Shown: piece after piece, positions 51,391-60,911 of the stretch
Layout: each line of letters starts with the position of its first letter
How positions within the stretch are numbered: the stretch's first letter is position 1
Source of the DNA: Microbacterium mitrae
GTDB lineage: Bacteria > Actinomycetota > Actinomycetes > Actinomycetales > Microbacteriaceae
Reading direction: 5' to 3'
Assembly: GCF_008017445.1 (NCBI RefSeq)
Contig: NZ_VRSW01000001.1
Coordinates: forward strand, 248,001 to 312,000
Length of the DNA stretch: 64,000 nucleotides
Program-made: the position numbers and the translations under genes
The notes under the pieces: model-generated
What the model saw: the letters and a program-made list of their open reading frames with translations, nothing else
The model's database searches: none
What the model was told of the DNA's origin: nothing

Positions 51391-54069
51391 CTATTCGGCA
51401 CCGGCCTCCGGCGCCACATCGGCAACGGGCGAGGCTGAAACGGGCGTACCGGTCAGCGCAGCCGTCGTCACACGACGTGAACGTGAGCGGCCCTGCCCCG
51501 GCGCCTTTGGTTCCGGAAGCGCATCAAGAACCGACTCCAGAAGCTGTTCCTTCTCCGACTTCGGTCGCGCCTCGCGCGACGTGTCGGCGGTTGCCTTCTT
51601 CTTTCGCGGCTTCTTCGGACGCTCGACCTGCGCCTCAACGGGTGCCGCAGCCGTCGGTTCCGGCGTCGTCGGGGCCTTGGTCGACGCGGCGATCTGCGCC
51701 AGCGCCGTCTTGGCGCCCTCGGGAATCACGTGTGTTCCGGTCGCGGGCGACGCCGAGGACGGTGCGGAACCATTGCCGTTCGACTGCGACGCATTGGCGG
51801 AACCATTGCTCGAGTTTTGATTCTGGTTCTGACGCTGACGACGGTTCTGGTTGGATCCGTTGCCGCCGCCGTTGCTCGATGCGCTGGCACGGTGCTTCAC
51901 GACCGGGTCGTGGTGCACGACGACGCCACGGCCGGCGCAAACCTCACACGGCTCGCTGAAGGTCTCAAGCAGGCCGAGTCCGAGCTTCTTGCGCGTCATC
52001 TGCACCAAGCCCAGCGATGTCACTTCGGCAACCTGGTGCTTTGTGCGGTCGCGGCTCAAGCATTCGATGAGACGGCGCAACACGAGGTCACGGTTGGTTT
52101 CGAGCACCATGTCGATGAAGTCGATCACGATGATGCCGCCGATATCGCGCAACCGGAGCTGGCGAACGATTTCTTCTGCCGCCTCGAGGTTGTTCTTGGT
52201 GACCGTCTCTTCGAGGTTTCCGCCCGAGCCAACGAACTTTCCGGTGTTGACGTCAACGACCGTCATCGCCTCGGTGCGGTCGATGACCAGCGAACCACCC
52301 GAGGGCAGCCACACCTTGCGATCCAGCGCCTTCTCGATCTGCTCGGTAATGCGGAACGAGTCAAACGGATCAGCGTCGCCCTCGTAGCGCTCGACGCGCT
52401 CCAACAGGTCGGGGGCAACGCCCGCGAGATAGTTCTCGATCGTGCGCTGCGCCTCGTCGCCCTGAATGATCATCTTGGTGAAGTCTTCGTTGAAAACATC
52501 ACGCACAATCTTCACGAGCAGGTCGGGCTCAGAATGCAGCAGCTGCGGTGCCTGACCAGACTCCGAAACCTTCGCGATGTGCTCCCACTGCGCGGTGAGG
52601 CGCTGCACGTCGACGGTGAGCTGTTCTTCTGTCGCACCCTCCGCAGCGGTGCGCACAATGACGCCACTGGACTCGGGCAGAACCTCTTTCAAGATGCGCT
52701 TGAGACGCGCACGCTCGGTGTCGGGGAGCTTGCGCGATATGCCGTTCATCGCGCCGCCGGGAACGTACACAAGATAGCGGCCGGGCAGCGAAATCTGGCT
52801 CGTGAGGCGGGCACCCTTGTGGCCAACCGGGTCTTTCGTCACCTGCACGAGAACCTTGTCGCCTGTCTTGAGCGCAAGCTCAATGCGGCGCGGCTGGTTG
52901 CCTGTCTCGACCGAATCCCAGTCAACTTCCCCCGAGTACAGCACGGCGTTGCGGCCGCGACCGATGTCGACGAACGCCGCCTCCATCGACGGCAGCACGT
53001 TCTGCACGCGGCCGATGTAGACGTTGCCGAGGAGCGATGCGTCTTGGTTGCGGGCAACGTAGTGCTCCACCAGAACGTTATCTTCGAGAACGGCGATCTG
53101 AATCCGACCAGACTTTGACCGCACAATCATCTGGCGATCAACGGCTTCGCGCCGCGCCAAGAACTCGGCCTCGGTGACGACGGTGCGCCGGCGTCCGGCC
53201 TCGCGACCGTCGCGGCGCCGCTGCTTCTTCGCTTCGAGACGGGTCGAACCCTTGATGCGCTGCGGCTCGGTGATGACCTCGACCGCACGCTGGCGGCGGG
53301 GCGGCTGCGCCGCCGGTGCCTCTTCGACCTCGTTCGGGCCGCCACGACGGCGACGGCGACGTGAGTTCGACGACTCTTCCTCTGCTTGCGGCAGCTGGCG
53401 AGCGGGCAGCGGAACAATCTCCGGCGCGTAGAAATGCAGTGCGGTTGTCACCTGCGAGACAAACGTCTCGGGCAGGAGTCCCAGCGTCACGGCCGTGATC
53501 GGCTCCGGCTCGGGCTCGGGCTCCGGCTTTGCGGCATCGGTTACCTCGGCGTCGGTAATCTCGGCATTAGTCGCCTTGGCGTCCGTCGGTTCAGCGTCAG
53601 CTGCGTCCGTTGACGCGTCGGCCGGCTGCTCCGGCGCCTGAGATGCGGGTGCGGCGTCGCTCGCCTCAGCCGCTACGGCTGGCGCCGCGGCCTCGCCTGC
53701 CGGTACATCGGCTTCGGCATCAGGCGTCGCCATCTCGACAACGGGTGCCACCTCGGCGCTTGTCTGTGGTTCCGCCGCCTCCGCGCGAACATCGGCATCG
53801 GGCGTCGACGGCGTGACGGGGTCTGGAACATCCGCGGCTGACTCGCCCGACAGGGCGTGAGCCGCGACGGCCGCCGGAATCTCCGGTACCGGAGGCAATT
53901 CGACAGCCGCAACGGCGTCGGCAGGCTCTGCGGCCTCTGCTCGCGGCAGGGAGACGGAAAGGTCGGTGGACTCAGGCGCTACGGCCTCGGCGCCTTCGAG
54001 GGCCTCTGGGACCTCGACTGGAGCGTCGTTGGTGTGGGTAGCGTGTTCTTCATTATTCTGATCAGCCAT
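51391..54069 (-). CDS. rne: Ribonuclease E/G family protein
   Basis: The endoribonuclease starts mRNA decay and processes rRNA. In the 892-residue product residues 1-235 are low-complexity Ala/Glu/Pro/Asp. A run of six Arg follows near 237-242, then an S1 domain near 315-420. The catalytic DNase I-like part has D606 (VVDVNTG) and D650 (IVIDFID), and the zinc-link pair C708/C711 (CEVCAGRG). The rest is disordered (Asn/Gln/Ser, then basic). The catalytic core thus sits between two disordered arms, the actinobacterial layout. ATG 54069 (MADQNNEEH) was chosen; the frame extends to 54207. Confidence 0.95.
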   Translation of the reverse strand: MADQNNEEHATHTNDAPVEVPEALEGAEAVAPESTDLSVSLPRAEAAEPADAVAAVELPPVPEIPAAVAAHALSGESAADVPDPVTPSTPDADVRAEAAEPQTSAEVAPVVEMATPDAEADVPAGEAAAPAVAAEASDAAPASQAPEQPADASTDAADAEPTDAKATNAEITDAEVTDAAKPEPEPEPEPITAVTLGLLPETFVSQVTTALHFYAPEIVPLPARQLPQAEEESSNSRRRRRRGGPNEVEEAPAAQPPRRQRAVEVITEPQRIKGSTRLEAKKQRRRDGREAGRRRTVVTEAEFLARREAVDRQMIVRSKSGRIQIAVLEDNVLVEHYVARNQDASLLGNVYIGRVQNVLPSMEAAFVDIGRGRNAVLYSGEVDWDSVETGNQPRRIELALKTGDKVLVQVTKDPVGHKGARLTSQISLPGRYLVYVPGGAMNGISRKLPDTERARLKRILKEVLPESSGVIVRTAAEGATEEQLTVDVQRLTAQWEHIAKVSESGQAPQLLHSEPDLLVKIVRDVFNEDFTKMIIQGDEAQRTIENYLAGVAPDLLERVERYEGDADPFDSFRITEQIEKALDRKVWLPSGGSLVIDRTEAMTVVDVNTGKFVGSGGNLEETVTKNNLEAAEEIVRQLRLRDIGGIIVIDFIDMVLETNRDLVLRRLIECLSRDRTKHQVAEVTSLGLVQMTRKKLGLGLLETFSEPCEVCAGRGVVVHHDPVVKHRASASSNGGGNGSNQNRRQRQNQNQNSSNGSANASQSNGNGSAPSSASPATGTHVIPEGAKTALAQIAASTKAPTTPEPTAAAPVEAQVERPKKPRKKKATADTSREARPKSEKEQLLESVLDALPEPKAPGQGRSRSRRVTTAALTGTPVSASPVADVAPEAGAE

Positions 54070-54264
54070 TGCTGGCGCACTCCCTGCGGGCAACTCCGCG
54101 CGCTGCCCGGCAATTCTCTCGTGCGGCTCCGCACCTGCGGTGCCGCGAACTCTATCGGCATGCGATCGGCTCTGGGCTCGGATCGCGAGGGCATCTTGTG
54201 CCCCCAAAAGTCTTCATGGACCACGGTCTCGGCGCGGCCGAGATGTAGTTCTCGTATCATTATC
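54070..54264 (-). promoter_or_regulatory. Promoter and long leader of rne
   Basis: On the minus strand GATAAT (54264-54259) is a -10 candidate that implies an untranslated leader of about 180 nt. RNase E genes in other bacteria use long leaders for autoregulation; this one is not alignable by eye to those. Confidence 0.4.
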
Positions 54265-54331
54265 GCACTAACGGGGGCGGTGTGCAGTATTCGCGGATTG
54301 TTTTCACGGCTGTGCCGCATTCCGTCAATGG

Positions 54332-54343
54332 AATACTGGTCAC
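54332..54343 (+). promoter_or_regulatory. Leaderless-type promoter of the VKOR gene
   Basis: AATACT (54332-54337) is followed by six bases and the ATG at 54344. No ribosome-binding site is present. Confidence 0.5.
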
Positions 54344-54937
54344 ATGACCGAACAGCGCACCCGCCCGACCGTGTTCGCCATCTGGCTCATCATCGCGGGC
54401 GTCATTGGCTGGTGGGCTGCCTTCCAGCTCACCCTCGAACGATTCCACCTGCTGCAAAACCCCGACGCCATTCTGAACTGCGATATCTCGCCGCTGGTGC
54501 AATGCAAGGCAAACCTGGAGTCGGCGCAGGGTGCCGTGTTCGGCTTTCCCAACCCGATCCTGGGGCTCACGATGTGGGTGGCGCCGATCGTCGTTGGCGT
54601 CGCGATTCTCGCGGGGGCGCGTTTCGCGAAGTGGTTCTGGTTCTTGTTCTGGTGCGGCTTTGTCTTTGCGATGGGCTTTGTCATTTGGCTCATGACGCAG
54701 AGCATTTACGAGCTCGGCACGCTGTGCCCGTGGTGCATGGTGACGTGGGCGGTCGTGATTCCGTCGTTCTGGGCGGTCACGTTCCACGTCATGCGCCAGG
54801 GCGTTTTCGGTGACGGCGCGCGCGAGCTTGGCGAAAAGTTGATGGGCTGGACGCCGCTGTTTACCGTCGTCAGCTACGTTGCCGTCGCCGTGATGGCACA
54901 GCTTCGCCTCGACCTGCTGAGCGTGCTGTTCATCTAA
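54344..54937 (+). CDS. Vitamin K epoxide reductase (VKOR) family protein
   Basis: Bacterial VKOR proteins reoxidise a DsbA-like partner using menaquinone and so drive disulfide formation outside the membrane. The 197-residue product has four to five hydrophobic helices, the active-site C128-P-W-C131 and the loop cysteines C46 and C54 (NCDISPLVQC). All four VKOR cysteines are therefore present. No thioredoxin domain is fused, so the partner is encoded elsewhere. It is monocistronic and divergent from rne. Confidence 0.93.
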   Translation: MTEQRTRPTVFAIWLIIAGVIGWWAAFQLTLERFHLLQNPDAILNCDISPLVQCKANLESAQGAVFGFPNPILGLTMWVAPIVVGVAILAGARFAKWFWFLFWCGFVFAMGFVIWLMTQSIYELGTLCPWCMVTWAVVIPSFWAVTFHVMRQGVFGDGARELGEKLMGWTPLFTVVSYVAVAVMAQLRLDLLSVLFI

Positions 54938-54963
54938 CCGGCTCATCCCTGCCTTAACCAAAA

Positions 54964-54996
54964 ACGGCGCCGCATCCTCACGATGCGGCGCCGTTT
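54964..54996. terminator. Bidirectional terminator between the VKOR gene and ndk
   Basis: A perfect 14-bp stem AACGGCGCCGCATC (54964-54977) with 54983-54996 and a five-base loop lies between convergent genes. Confidence 0.88.
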
Positions 54997-55004
54997 CGTT
55001 CTGG

Positions 55005-55421
55005 TTAGGAGAACCAGATGCCCAGTTCGCGCTGGGCAGATTCGACAGAGTCGGAACCATGCACCAGGTTCTGCTGCACCTTCAGTCCCCAGTCGCGGCC
55101 AAAGTCGCCACGGATGGTTCCGGGTGCCGCCGTCGTGGGGTCCGTGGTTCCGGCGAGCGAGCGGAAGCCCTCGATAACGCGGTTGCCTGCGAGGCGAATC
55201 GCGACCGACGGGCCCGACATCATGAACTCGAGCAGCGGCTCGTAGAACGGCTTGCCCTCGTGCTCGGCGTAGTGCTGCTCCAGCAGCGCACGGTCGGGTT
55301 CGACCAGCTTGAGGTCAACGAGCGCGTAGCCCTTAGCCTCGATGCGGGCGAGAATTGCTCCGGTCAGGCCGCGTGCGACGCCGTCCGGCTTGACGAGGAC
55401 GAGTGTCTCTTCGGTTGCCAT
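55005..55421 (-). CDS. ndk: Nucleoside diphosphate kinase
   Basis: Ndk balances nucleoside triphosphates. The 138-residue product begins MATEETLVLVKPDGVARG and has the phosphorylated histidine H121 in NLVHGSDS. The frame continues upstream to 55469, but the ATG at 55421 fits the family and lies one base after the stop of the DUF4233 gene. It is last in ileS-folC-DUF4233-ndk. Confidence 0.97.
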   Translation of the reverse strand: MATEETLVLVKPDGVARGLTGAILARIEAKGYALVDLKLVEPDRALLEQHYAEHEGKPFYEPLLEFMMSGPSVAIRLAGNRVIEGFRSLAGTTDPTTAAPGTIRGDFGRDWGLKVQQNLVHGSDSVESAQRELGIWFS

Positions 55422-55422
55422 A

Positions 55423-55797
55423 TCAGTCACCTTCTGTGTTTTGTGCGGCGCTTGGAGCCTGGCGGGCAATTCGCGCCGACGTGATCATCGCATACGCCCA
55501 CATGCCACCAAAAACGGCGGCGACGATGACGAATGCGAGGTTAAGAAACGCGCCCGCAAGCACGACGAATTGAAGAATCCACCCGGCGATGATGCCCACC
55601 TGAAAGCGGCACATACCGGCGACCACAATCATCAGCACGGCCATCACGCCACCGGCGACGATACCCCACCACGGCTCGATGCCTGCGGGCGTCGCTTTCA
55701 TGCCGAAGATGAAGAGGCCGCCCAGCAGCATCACGATCGATTCAAATCCGAGAATTACCGCGCCAAGTCGCGCCGCAAGAGGGTAGCCCTTCTTCAT
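55423..55797 (-). CDS. DUF4233 membrane protein
   Basis: The 124-residue product has four hydrophobic helices (near 8-30, 43-61, 67-84 and 87-106) with conserved-looking GFESIVMLLGGLFIFG and GFLNLAF-like stretches, matching DUF4233. The family is found next to folC in many actinobacteria and has no known function. The ATG shares one base with the folC stop (TAATG), so it is coupled to folC. Confidence 0.88.
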   Translation of the reverse strand: MKKGYPLAARLGAVILGFESIVMLLGGLFIFGMKATPAGIEPWWGIVAGGVMAVLMIVVAGMCRFQVGIIAGWILQFVVLAGAFLNLAFVIVAAVFGGMWAYAMITSARIARQAPSAAQNTEGD

Positions 55798-57152
55798 TAA
55801 GCGCCTCCCCCTGCTGGCTTCCAGCCCTGCTCTTGCGCAAGAGCGATTGCTTCGCCAGCGAGCACGACGGAACCAACAATGATGACGGCGCGGCGCGGCG
55901 ACGTCGACGCCCAGTCGCGGGCCGCCTCAGCGGCATCGTCGAGCGTCGGGTGCACGGTGGCCGGCAGCCCCGCATTTTCGACAACGTCGGCGAGGCGATC
56001 GGCGTCGGCCGCGCGATCCGATGACGGCGAAGTCACAAAGACGTGCGCCGGAACCTCGCGAAGCGCGTCGACGATACCGGCGGCGTCCTTATCGTCCAGC
56101 ACACCGATGACCAGGCCCCACTCATCGAAGTCAAAAGACTCACGCAGTGCGGTTGCCAGGGCGCGCGCGCCGTGCGGATTGTGGCCGGCGTCAACCAAGA
56201 CGGTGGGTTCGACGCCAATGAGCTGAAGTCGACCGGGCGAGGTTGACTCTTGCAAACCCTCGGCGACGATGTCGCTGGCGATCGGGTTGGTCGCGTTACC
56301 GATCAACGATTCGACCGCGGCGATAGCAAGTGCGGCGTTGAAGCCCTGGTGCCCACCGTAAAGCGGCAGGTACTCGTCTTCGTAGATGCCGGCCCGGCCG
56401 CGCACGGAGATCTGCTGACCACCGACGGCCAGACGCTGCGAAACGAGAGCGAAGTCGGCGCCTTCGAACGCCACGGTCGCACCCTTTTCAGCGGCAACGG
56501 CGCGAATGATGGCCTCAGCCTCGGGGGTCTGCCGGGCCGAAACCACGACAGCACCCTCCTTGATGATTCCGGCCTTAACCGTTGCAATCTCCTCGATGGT
56601 GTTGCCAAGGCGTGAAGCGTGGTCAATGTCGATCGGTGTGAACACAGCGACATCGCCATCGGCGGTGTTGGTCGAGTCCCATGCACCGCCCATGCCGACT
56701 TCAATCACGGCGACATCAACGGGCGCGTCGGCGAAAACGACGAACGCAAGTACGGTGAGCAGCTCAAAGAAGGTGAGCGGCGCATCGCCCGCGGCCGCCA
56801 GCTCGGCATCAACGAGGTCAACGAACGGCTCAATCTCCTCCCACGCGTCGGCAACGGCACCATCGTCGGCCGGTTCGCCGTCAACCATCAGGCGCTCCGT
56901 GAATCGCACCAGATGTGGGCTGGTGAACAATCCCGACCGCAAGCCCATCGCGCGCAACAGGCTCTCAATCATGCGCGCCGTCGAGGTCTTGCCGTTCGTT
57001 CCGGTGAGGTGAATAACCCGATAGGTCTTCTGCGGGTCATCCATCAGTTCCAGCACCCGACGGGTGCGTTCAACCCGCGGCTGCACCCACTGCTCACCCT
57101 GCCGGGTCAGCAGTTGCGCATAGACGCGGTCTGCTCGTTGCACATCGCTCAT
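55797..57152 (-). CDS. folC: Bifunctional folylpolyglutamate synthase/dihydrofolate synthase
   Basis: FolC adds glutamate to dihydropteroate and to folates. The 451-residue Mur-ligase-like product has the P-loop [14 protein letters not shown] near residue 49, [12 protein letters not shown], the [10 protein letters not shown] loop, [17 protein letters not shown] and the [11 protein letters not shown] motif of the C-terminal domain. Its ATG overlaps the ileS stop (ATGA). Confidence 0.95.
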   Translation of the reverse strand: MSDVQRADRVYAQLLTRQGEQWVQPRVERTRRVLELMDDPQKTYRVIHLTGTNGKTSTARMIESLLRAMGLRSGLFTSPHLVRFTERLMVDGEPADDGAVADAWEEIEPFVDLVDAELAAAGDAPLTFFELLTVLAFVVFADAPVDVAVIEVGMGGAWDSTNTADGDVAVFTPIDIDHASRLGNTIEEIATVKAGIIKEGAVVVSARQTPEAEAIIRAVAAEKGATVAFEGADFALVSQRLAVGGQQISVRGRAGIYEDEYLPLYGGHQGFNAALAIAAVESLIGNATNPIASDIVAEGLQESTSPGRLQLIGVEPTVLVDAGHNPHGARALATALRESFDFDEWGLVIGVLDDKDAAGIVDALREVPAHVFVTSPSSDRAADADRLADVVENAGLPATVHPTLDDAAEAARDWASTSPRRAVIIVGSVVLAGEAIALAQEQGWKPAGGGA

Positions 57153-60100
57153 GCGGATTCTCCCTCGGGGCTCTTTTCGATCGTGACGACAATCGGCGCC
57201 TTGTCGGCACCCAATGCGCGGGTTCCGCTCACAAAAACGCCGTCTCCGGGGCTTGTAGCCACATCAACGATGGCGTCGATCTCGGGGGTTGCCTGAACGG
57301 CGAATCCGACAGCCAGAGTTTCGGCAGCGATCAGCTCGGCGTGCGCGGTGAGCGCTTCAGCAATCGAGGGTGCAACATTCAGCGCGAGCACGATGCGGTC
57401 GCTCACCTCAAGGCCCGCGTTCTTGCGCGCCTCCTGCACCACACGAATCGCATCGCGCGCGACACCCTCGGCCTCAAGCTCCGGCGTTGTGACCGTGTCG
57501 AGCAACACGAAACCGCCGCCAGGCAGCAGCGAAATCGCTGTTCCTTCTGCGACGCCGCCAGCGACGAGGGCAAGTTCGTACTCCCCCGCAACAAGCTCAA
57601 GCCCGCCCGCGGTAACGACGCCGCCGACCTCACTCCAGTCGCCGTTCTTTGCGCCCATGATCGCCTGCTGCACCTGCTTACCCAGGCGCGGGCCGGCAGC
57701 GCGAGCGTTCACGACGAGGCGCTGGGTGATGCCGTATTGCGCGCCGATACCGTCGGTCGCCTCGACCAGTTCAACGGTCTTCACATTGAGCTCTTCGCGC
57801 AGAATCGCTTCAAACTGTGCCAGCCCAGCGGTTCCGCCCGTCACCACCGTCAACGACTGCAACGGCAGACGCACGCGCAGCTTGTGCTGCTTGCGCAGCG
57901 CGTTCGCGGTCGAAGAAATCTCACGCACCGCGTCCATTGCCGCGCGAATATCTTCGGCGGCGGGGAAGGCATCGGCGTCAGGGTAGTCCTGCAGGTGCAC
58001 GCTGCGACCACCGGTGAGGCCCTGCCACACCTGCTCAGAAACCAGTGGGATGAGAGGCGCGGCCACGCGCGTGAGCGTCTCGAGCACGGTGTATAGCGTG
58101 TCAAACGCCTCGCGCGAGGACTCGTCGTCGGTGATACCCACCCAGAATCGGTCACGCGAGCGGCGGATGTACCAGTTCGTCAGCGCGTCGCTGAAGTCGC
58201 GAAGCTTCTCGGTGGCGCTGGTTGAGTCCAGGCCTTCGAGGTCATCGGCAACGCCGCGCACCAGGTCACCGGTGAGGGCGAGAATGTAACGGTCCAGCAC
58301 GTCGGTCGAGTCGGTGCGCCACGATGCCTGGTAGCCGCCGTCTTGGGCAACATTGGCGTAGGTGGCGAAGAAGTACCACGAGCTCCACAGCGGCAGCATG
58401 AATTCGCGCACGCCCGCGCGAATGCCCTCTTCAGTGACGACGAGGTTGCCGCCGCGCAGCACGGAAGATGACATCAAGAACCAGCGCATGGCGTCGGAAC
58501 CATCGCGATCGAAGACCTCAGAAACGTCAGGGTAGTTGCGCAGCGATTTCGACATCTTCTGGCCGTCAGAGCCCAACACGATGCCGTGGCAGCTCACGCC
58601 GGTGAACGCCGGGCGGTCAAACAGTGCGGTCGAGAGCACGTGCATGACGTAGAACCAGCCGCGGGTTTGACCGATGTACTCGACGATGAAGTCGGCCGGC
58701 GAGTGATCGTTGAACCACTGCTCGTTCTCAAACGGGTAGTGCACCTGGGCGAACGGCATCGAGCCCGAATCAAACCACACGTCCAACACGTCTTCGATGC
58801 GGCGCATCGTTGACTGACCAGACGGGTCATCGGGGTTCGGCCGGGTCAGCTCATCGATGTACGGGCGGTGCATGTCGACCTCGCCCTGCTCGTTGCGGGG
58901 AAGGCGGCCGAAATCGCGCTCCAGCTCTGCGAAGGATCCGTAAGAGTCAACGCGCGGGAACTCGGGGTTATCGCTCTTCCACACCGGAATGGGCGAACCC
59001 CAGTAACGGTTGCGGCTGATCGACCAGTCGCGTGCGCCCTCAAGCCACTTGCCGAACTGCCCGTGCTTCACGTTTTCCGGCACCCAGGTGATGTCTTCGT
59101 TCAGCTCGATGGCGCGGTCACGGAACTCCGTCACGCGCACAAACCAGCTGGAAACAGCCTTGTAGATGAGAGGGTTGCGGCAGCGCCAGCAGTGCGGGTA
59201 GCTGTGCACGTAGCTCTGCTCGCGCAGCATGCGACCGGCGGCCCGCAGCAGGCGAATCAGCGGAGTATTGGCGTCGAGCCACAACTGGCCGGCGACGTCG
59301 GTGACGGCGGGCAAGAACTTGCCGCCATCGTCGAGCGACAAGATGGTGGGGATACCTGCCGCGCTAGCGACACGCATGTCGTCTTCACCGTAGGCCGGAG
59401 CCTGGTGAACAACGCCGGTACCGTCGGCGATGGTGACGTAGTCGTCAACGAGAATGCGCCAGGCGTCCTCGGTTCCGTAAGCCTCCGTGTCTGCGTAGTA
59501 GTCGAAGAGGCGCTCGTAGCGCACGTCCGCGAGGTCGGAACCACGAATCACGCGGCTGACGGCGGCGCGGGCATCGTCGGCAGAGTCGTAGCCGAGGTCT
59601 TTCGCGTAGTTGCCGAGCAGAGCGTCGGCAAGCAGGTACTCGCCGCCCTCAGCATCCGCCGCTCCGTTTGGGCCGGCGGGCACGACGACATACTCAATGT
59701 CAGGGCCAACGGCGAGAGCCAGGTTGGTCGGGAGGGTCCACGGCGTGGTCGTCCAGGCGAGTACTCGCACGCCTGCGATGCCCAGCAGTTCCGCCTTCTC
59801 GCCCACCAGCGGGAACGTCACGGTAACCGAAGGGTCCTGACGGTCTTTGTAGACGTCATCATCCATACGGAGTTCGTGGGCAGAAAGTGGCGTCTCATCA
59901 CGCCAGCAGTACGGCAGAACGCGGTAGCCCTCGTAGGCCAGCCCCTTGTCGTACAGGGTGTTGAACGCCCACATGACCGACTCCATGTAGGAGGTATCAA
60001 GCGTCTTGTAGCCGTTGTCAAAGTCAACCCAGCGCGCCTGGCGGGTGACGTAGTTCTGCCATTCCTCAGTGTAGGCAAGCACCGATTCGCGGGCCTTCGC

Positions 60101-60481
60101 ATTGAACTGCGAGATGCCCATGGTTTCGATCTCGCTCTTCTCGGTGATGCCGAGCTGCTTCATCGCTTCGAGCTCGGCAGGAAGACCGTGCGTGTCCCAA
60201 CCGAACACGCGGTCAACCTTTTTGCCGCGCATGGTCTGGAAACGCGGAAACAGGTCCTTGGCGTACCCGGTCAGCAGGTGGCCGTAGTGCGGGAGGCCGT
60301 TGGCAAATGGCGGGCCGTCGTAGAAGACCCACTCTTCTTGCCCCTCGCGCTGCGCAATGCTGGCGCGGAAGGTCTGGTCGCGCTCCCAAAACTCCAGGAT
60401 CGAGGTTTCAATCTCTGGGAAGCGTGGGCTGGGCACGACGGCGTCGGCTGCTGGTCCGAAAGAGGAACGAGGGTAGGTCAT
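57149..60481 (-). CDS. ileS: Isoleucyl-tRNA synthetase, long (eukaryote-like, IleS2) type
   Basis: The class I synthetase charges tRNA-Ile. The 1110-residue product has the HIGH motif as GLPHYGH near residue 64 and KMSKS in [13 protein letters not shown]. The CP1 editing domain and a long C-terminal part resemble the type found in actinobacteria, many of which are naturally less sensitive to mupirocin. ATG 60481 ([16 protein letters not shown]) was chosen; the frame extends to 60541 but runs into the T-box leader. It heads the operon with folC, DUF4233 and ndk. Confidence 0.97.
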   Translation of the reverse strand: MTYPRSSFGPAADAVVPSPRFPEIETSILEFWERDQTFRASIAQREGQEEWVFYDGPPFANGLPHYGHLLTGYAKDLFPRFQTMRGKKVDRVFGWDTHGLPAELEAMKQLGITEKSEIETMGISQFNAKARESVLAYTEEWQNYVTRQARWVDFDNGYKTLDTSYMESVMWAFNTLYDKGLAYEGYRVLPYCWRDETPLSAHELRMDDDVYKDRQDPSVTVTFPLVGEKAELLGIAGVRVLAWTTTPWTLPTNLALAVGPDIEYVVVPAGPNGAADAEGGEYLLADALLGNYAKDLGYDSADDARAAVSRVIRGSDLADVRYERLFDYYADTEAYGTEDAWRILVDDYVTIADGTGVVHQAPAYGEDDMRVASAAGIPTILSLDDGGKFLPAVTDVAGQLWLDANTPLIRLLRAAGRMLREQSYVHSYPHCWRCRNPLIYKAVSSWFVRVTEFRDRAIELNEDITWVPENVKHGQFGKWLEGARDWSISRNRYWGSPIPVWKSDNPEFPRVDSYGSFAELERDFGRLPRNEQGEVDMHRPYIDELTRPNPDDPSGQSTMRRIEDVLDVWFDSGSMPFAQVHYPFENEQWFNDHSPADFIVEYIGQTRGWFYVMHVLSTALFDRPAFTGVSCHGIVLGSDGQKMSKSLRNYPDVSEVFDRDGSDAMRWFLMSSSVLRGGNLVVTEEGIRAGVREFMLPLWSSWYFFATYANVAQDGGYQASWRTDSTDVLDRYILALTGDLVRGVADDLEGLDSTSATEKLRDFSDALTNWYIRRSRDRFWVGITDDESSREAFDTLYTVLETLTRVAAPLIPLVSEQVWQGLTGGRSVHLQDYPDADAFPAAEDIRAAMDAVREISSTANALRKQHKLRVRLPLQSLTVVTGGTAGLAQFEAILREELNVKTVELVEATDGIGAQYGITQRLVVNARAAGPRLGKQVQQAIMGAKNGDWSEVGGVVTAGGLELVAGEYELALVAGGVAEGTAISLLPGGGFVLLDTVTTPELEAEGVARDAIRVVQEARKNAGLEVSDRIVLALNVAPSIAEALTAHAELIAAETLAVGFAVQATPEIDAIVDVATSPGDGVFVSGTRALGADKAPIVVTIEKSPEGESA

Positions 60482-60489
60482 GGTCTCTC

Positions 60490-60678
60490 GCAGGGCTTGA
60501 ATTTGGCTCCTGCAGGGACGACCCTTCGGCCGCGGTACCACCCCGCATTGCTCGCATACCCGGAGGGCAACGAACCACTCGTTCAGCGGCGATAACGGGC
60601 CTGCCCCGCTCGGTTCTACTAAGACTTGCGCCTGTTCTTCCGAGCACTCCCCGGTGATAGCCGGATCACAGTGTGTTC
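60490..60678 (-). promoter_or_regulatory. T-box riboswitch (isoleucine) in the ileS leader
   Basis: On the minus strand a very short Stem I, CCGG-CTATCA-CCGG (60664-60651), shows the Ile codon ATC (60658-60656) in its loop. The conserved segments GGAAGAAC and AGTAGAACCGA follow, and the antiterminator/antisequestrator GGGGTGGTACCGCGG with TGGT at 60540-60537 comes next. TGGT can pair with ACCA of tRNA-Ile. This is the actinobacterial ultrashort Stem I type, thought to act on translation initiation. TAACAT (60688-60683) is a likely -10 box. Confidence 0.92.
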
Positions 60679-60733
60679 CACCATGTTATCGCGCTTTCGG
60701 TTGAAGCGCGTTCGGGTCTTTCGGTCTCTCGGT

Positions 60734-60849
60734 TTCGCTTGACGCGCGTTCGGTCTTGCGCTTTCGCTTGACGCGCGTTCGGTCTTGCGGTCTCGCTTGA
60801 CGCGCGTTCGGTCTTTCGGTCTCGGTTGACGCGCGATCGGTCTCGCGGT
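60734..60849. repeat. 29-bp tandem repeat upstream of ileS
   Basis: Four consecutive 29-bp units start at 60734, 60763, 60792 and 60821. Their core is CGCTTGACGCGCGTTCGGTC (one base changed in unit 3 beyond the core, three in unit 4). Degenerate pieces built on TCGGTCT and TTGCGGT extend the block from about 60,700 to 60,895. It lies upstream of the T-box promoter, and no gene is supported here. Confidence 0.85.
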
Positions 60850-60911
60850 TTCGGTCTTGCGGTCTTGCACTTTCAGTCTTCGGCCTTGCGCTTTCGGTTG
60901 ATCCGCCACCC

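Noticed and set aside
57149..60541. ileS starting at 60541
   Set aside because: The extra 20 codons would be the T-box antiterminator; the conserved N-terminus starts at ATG 60481.
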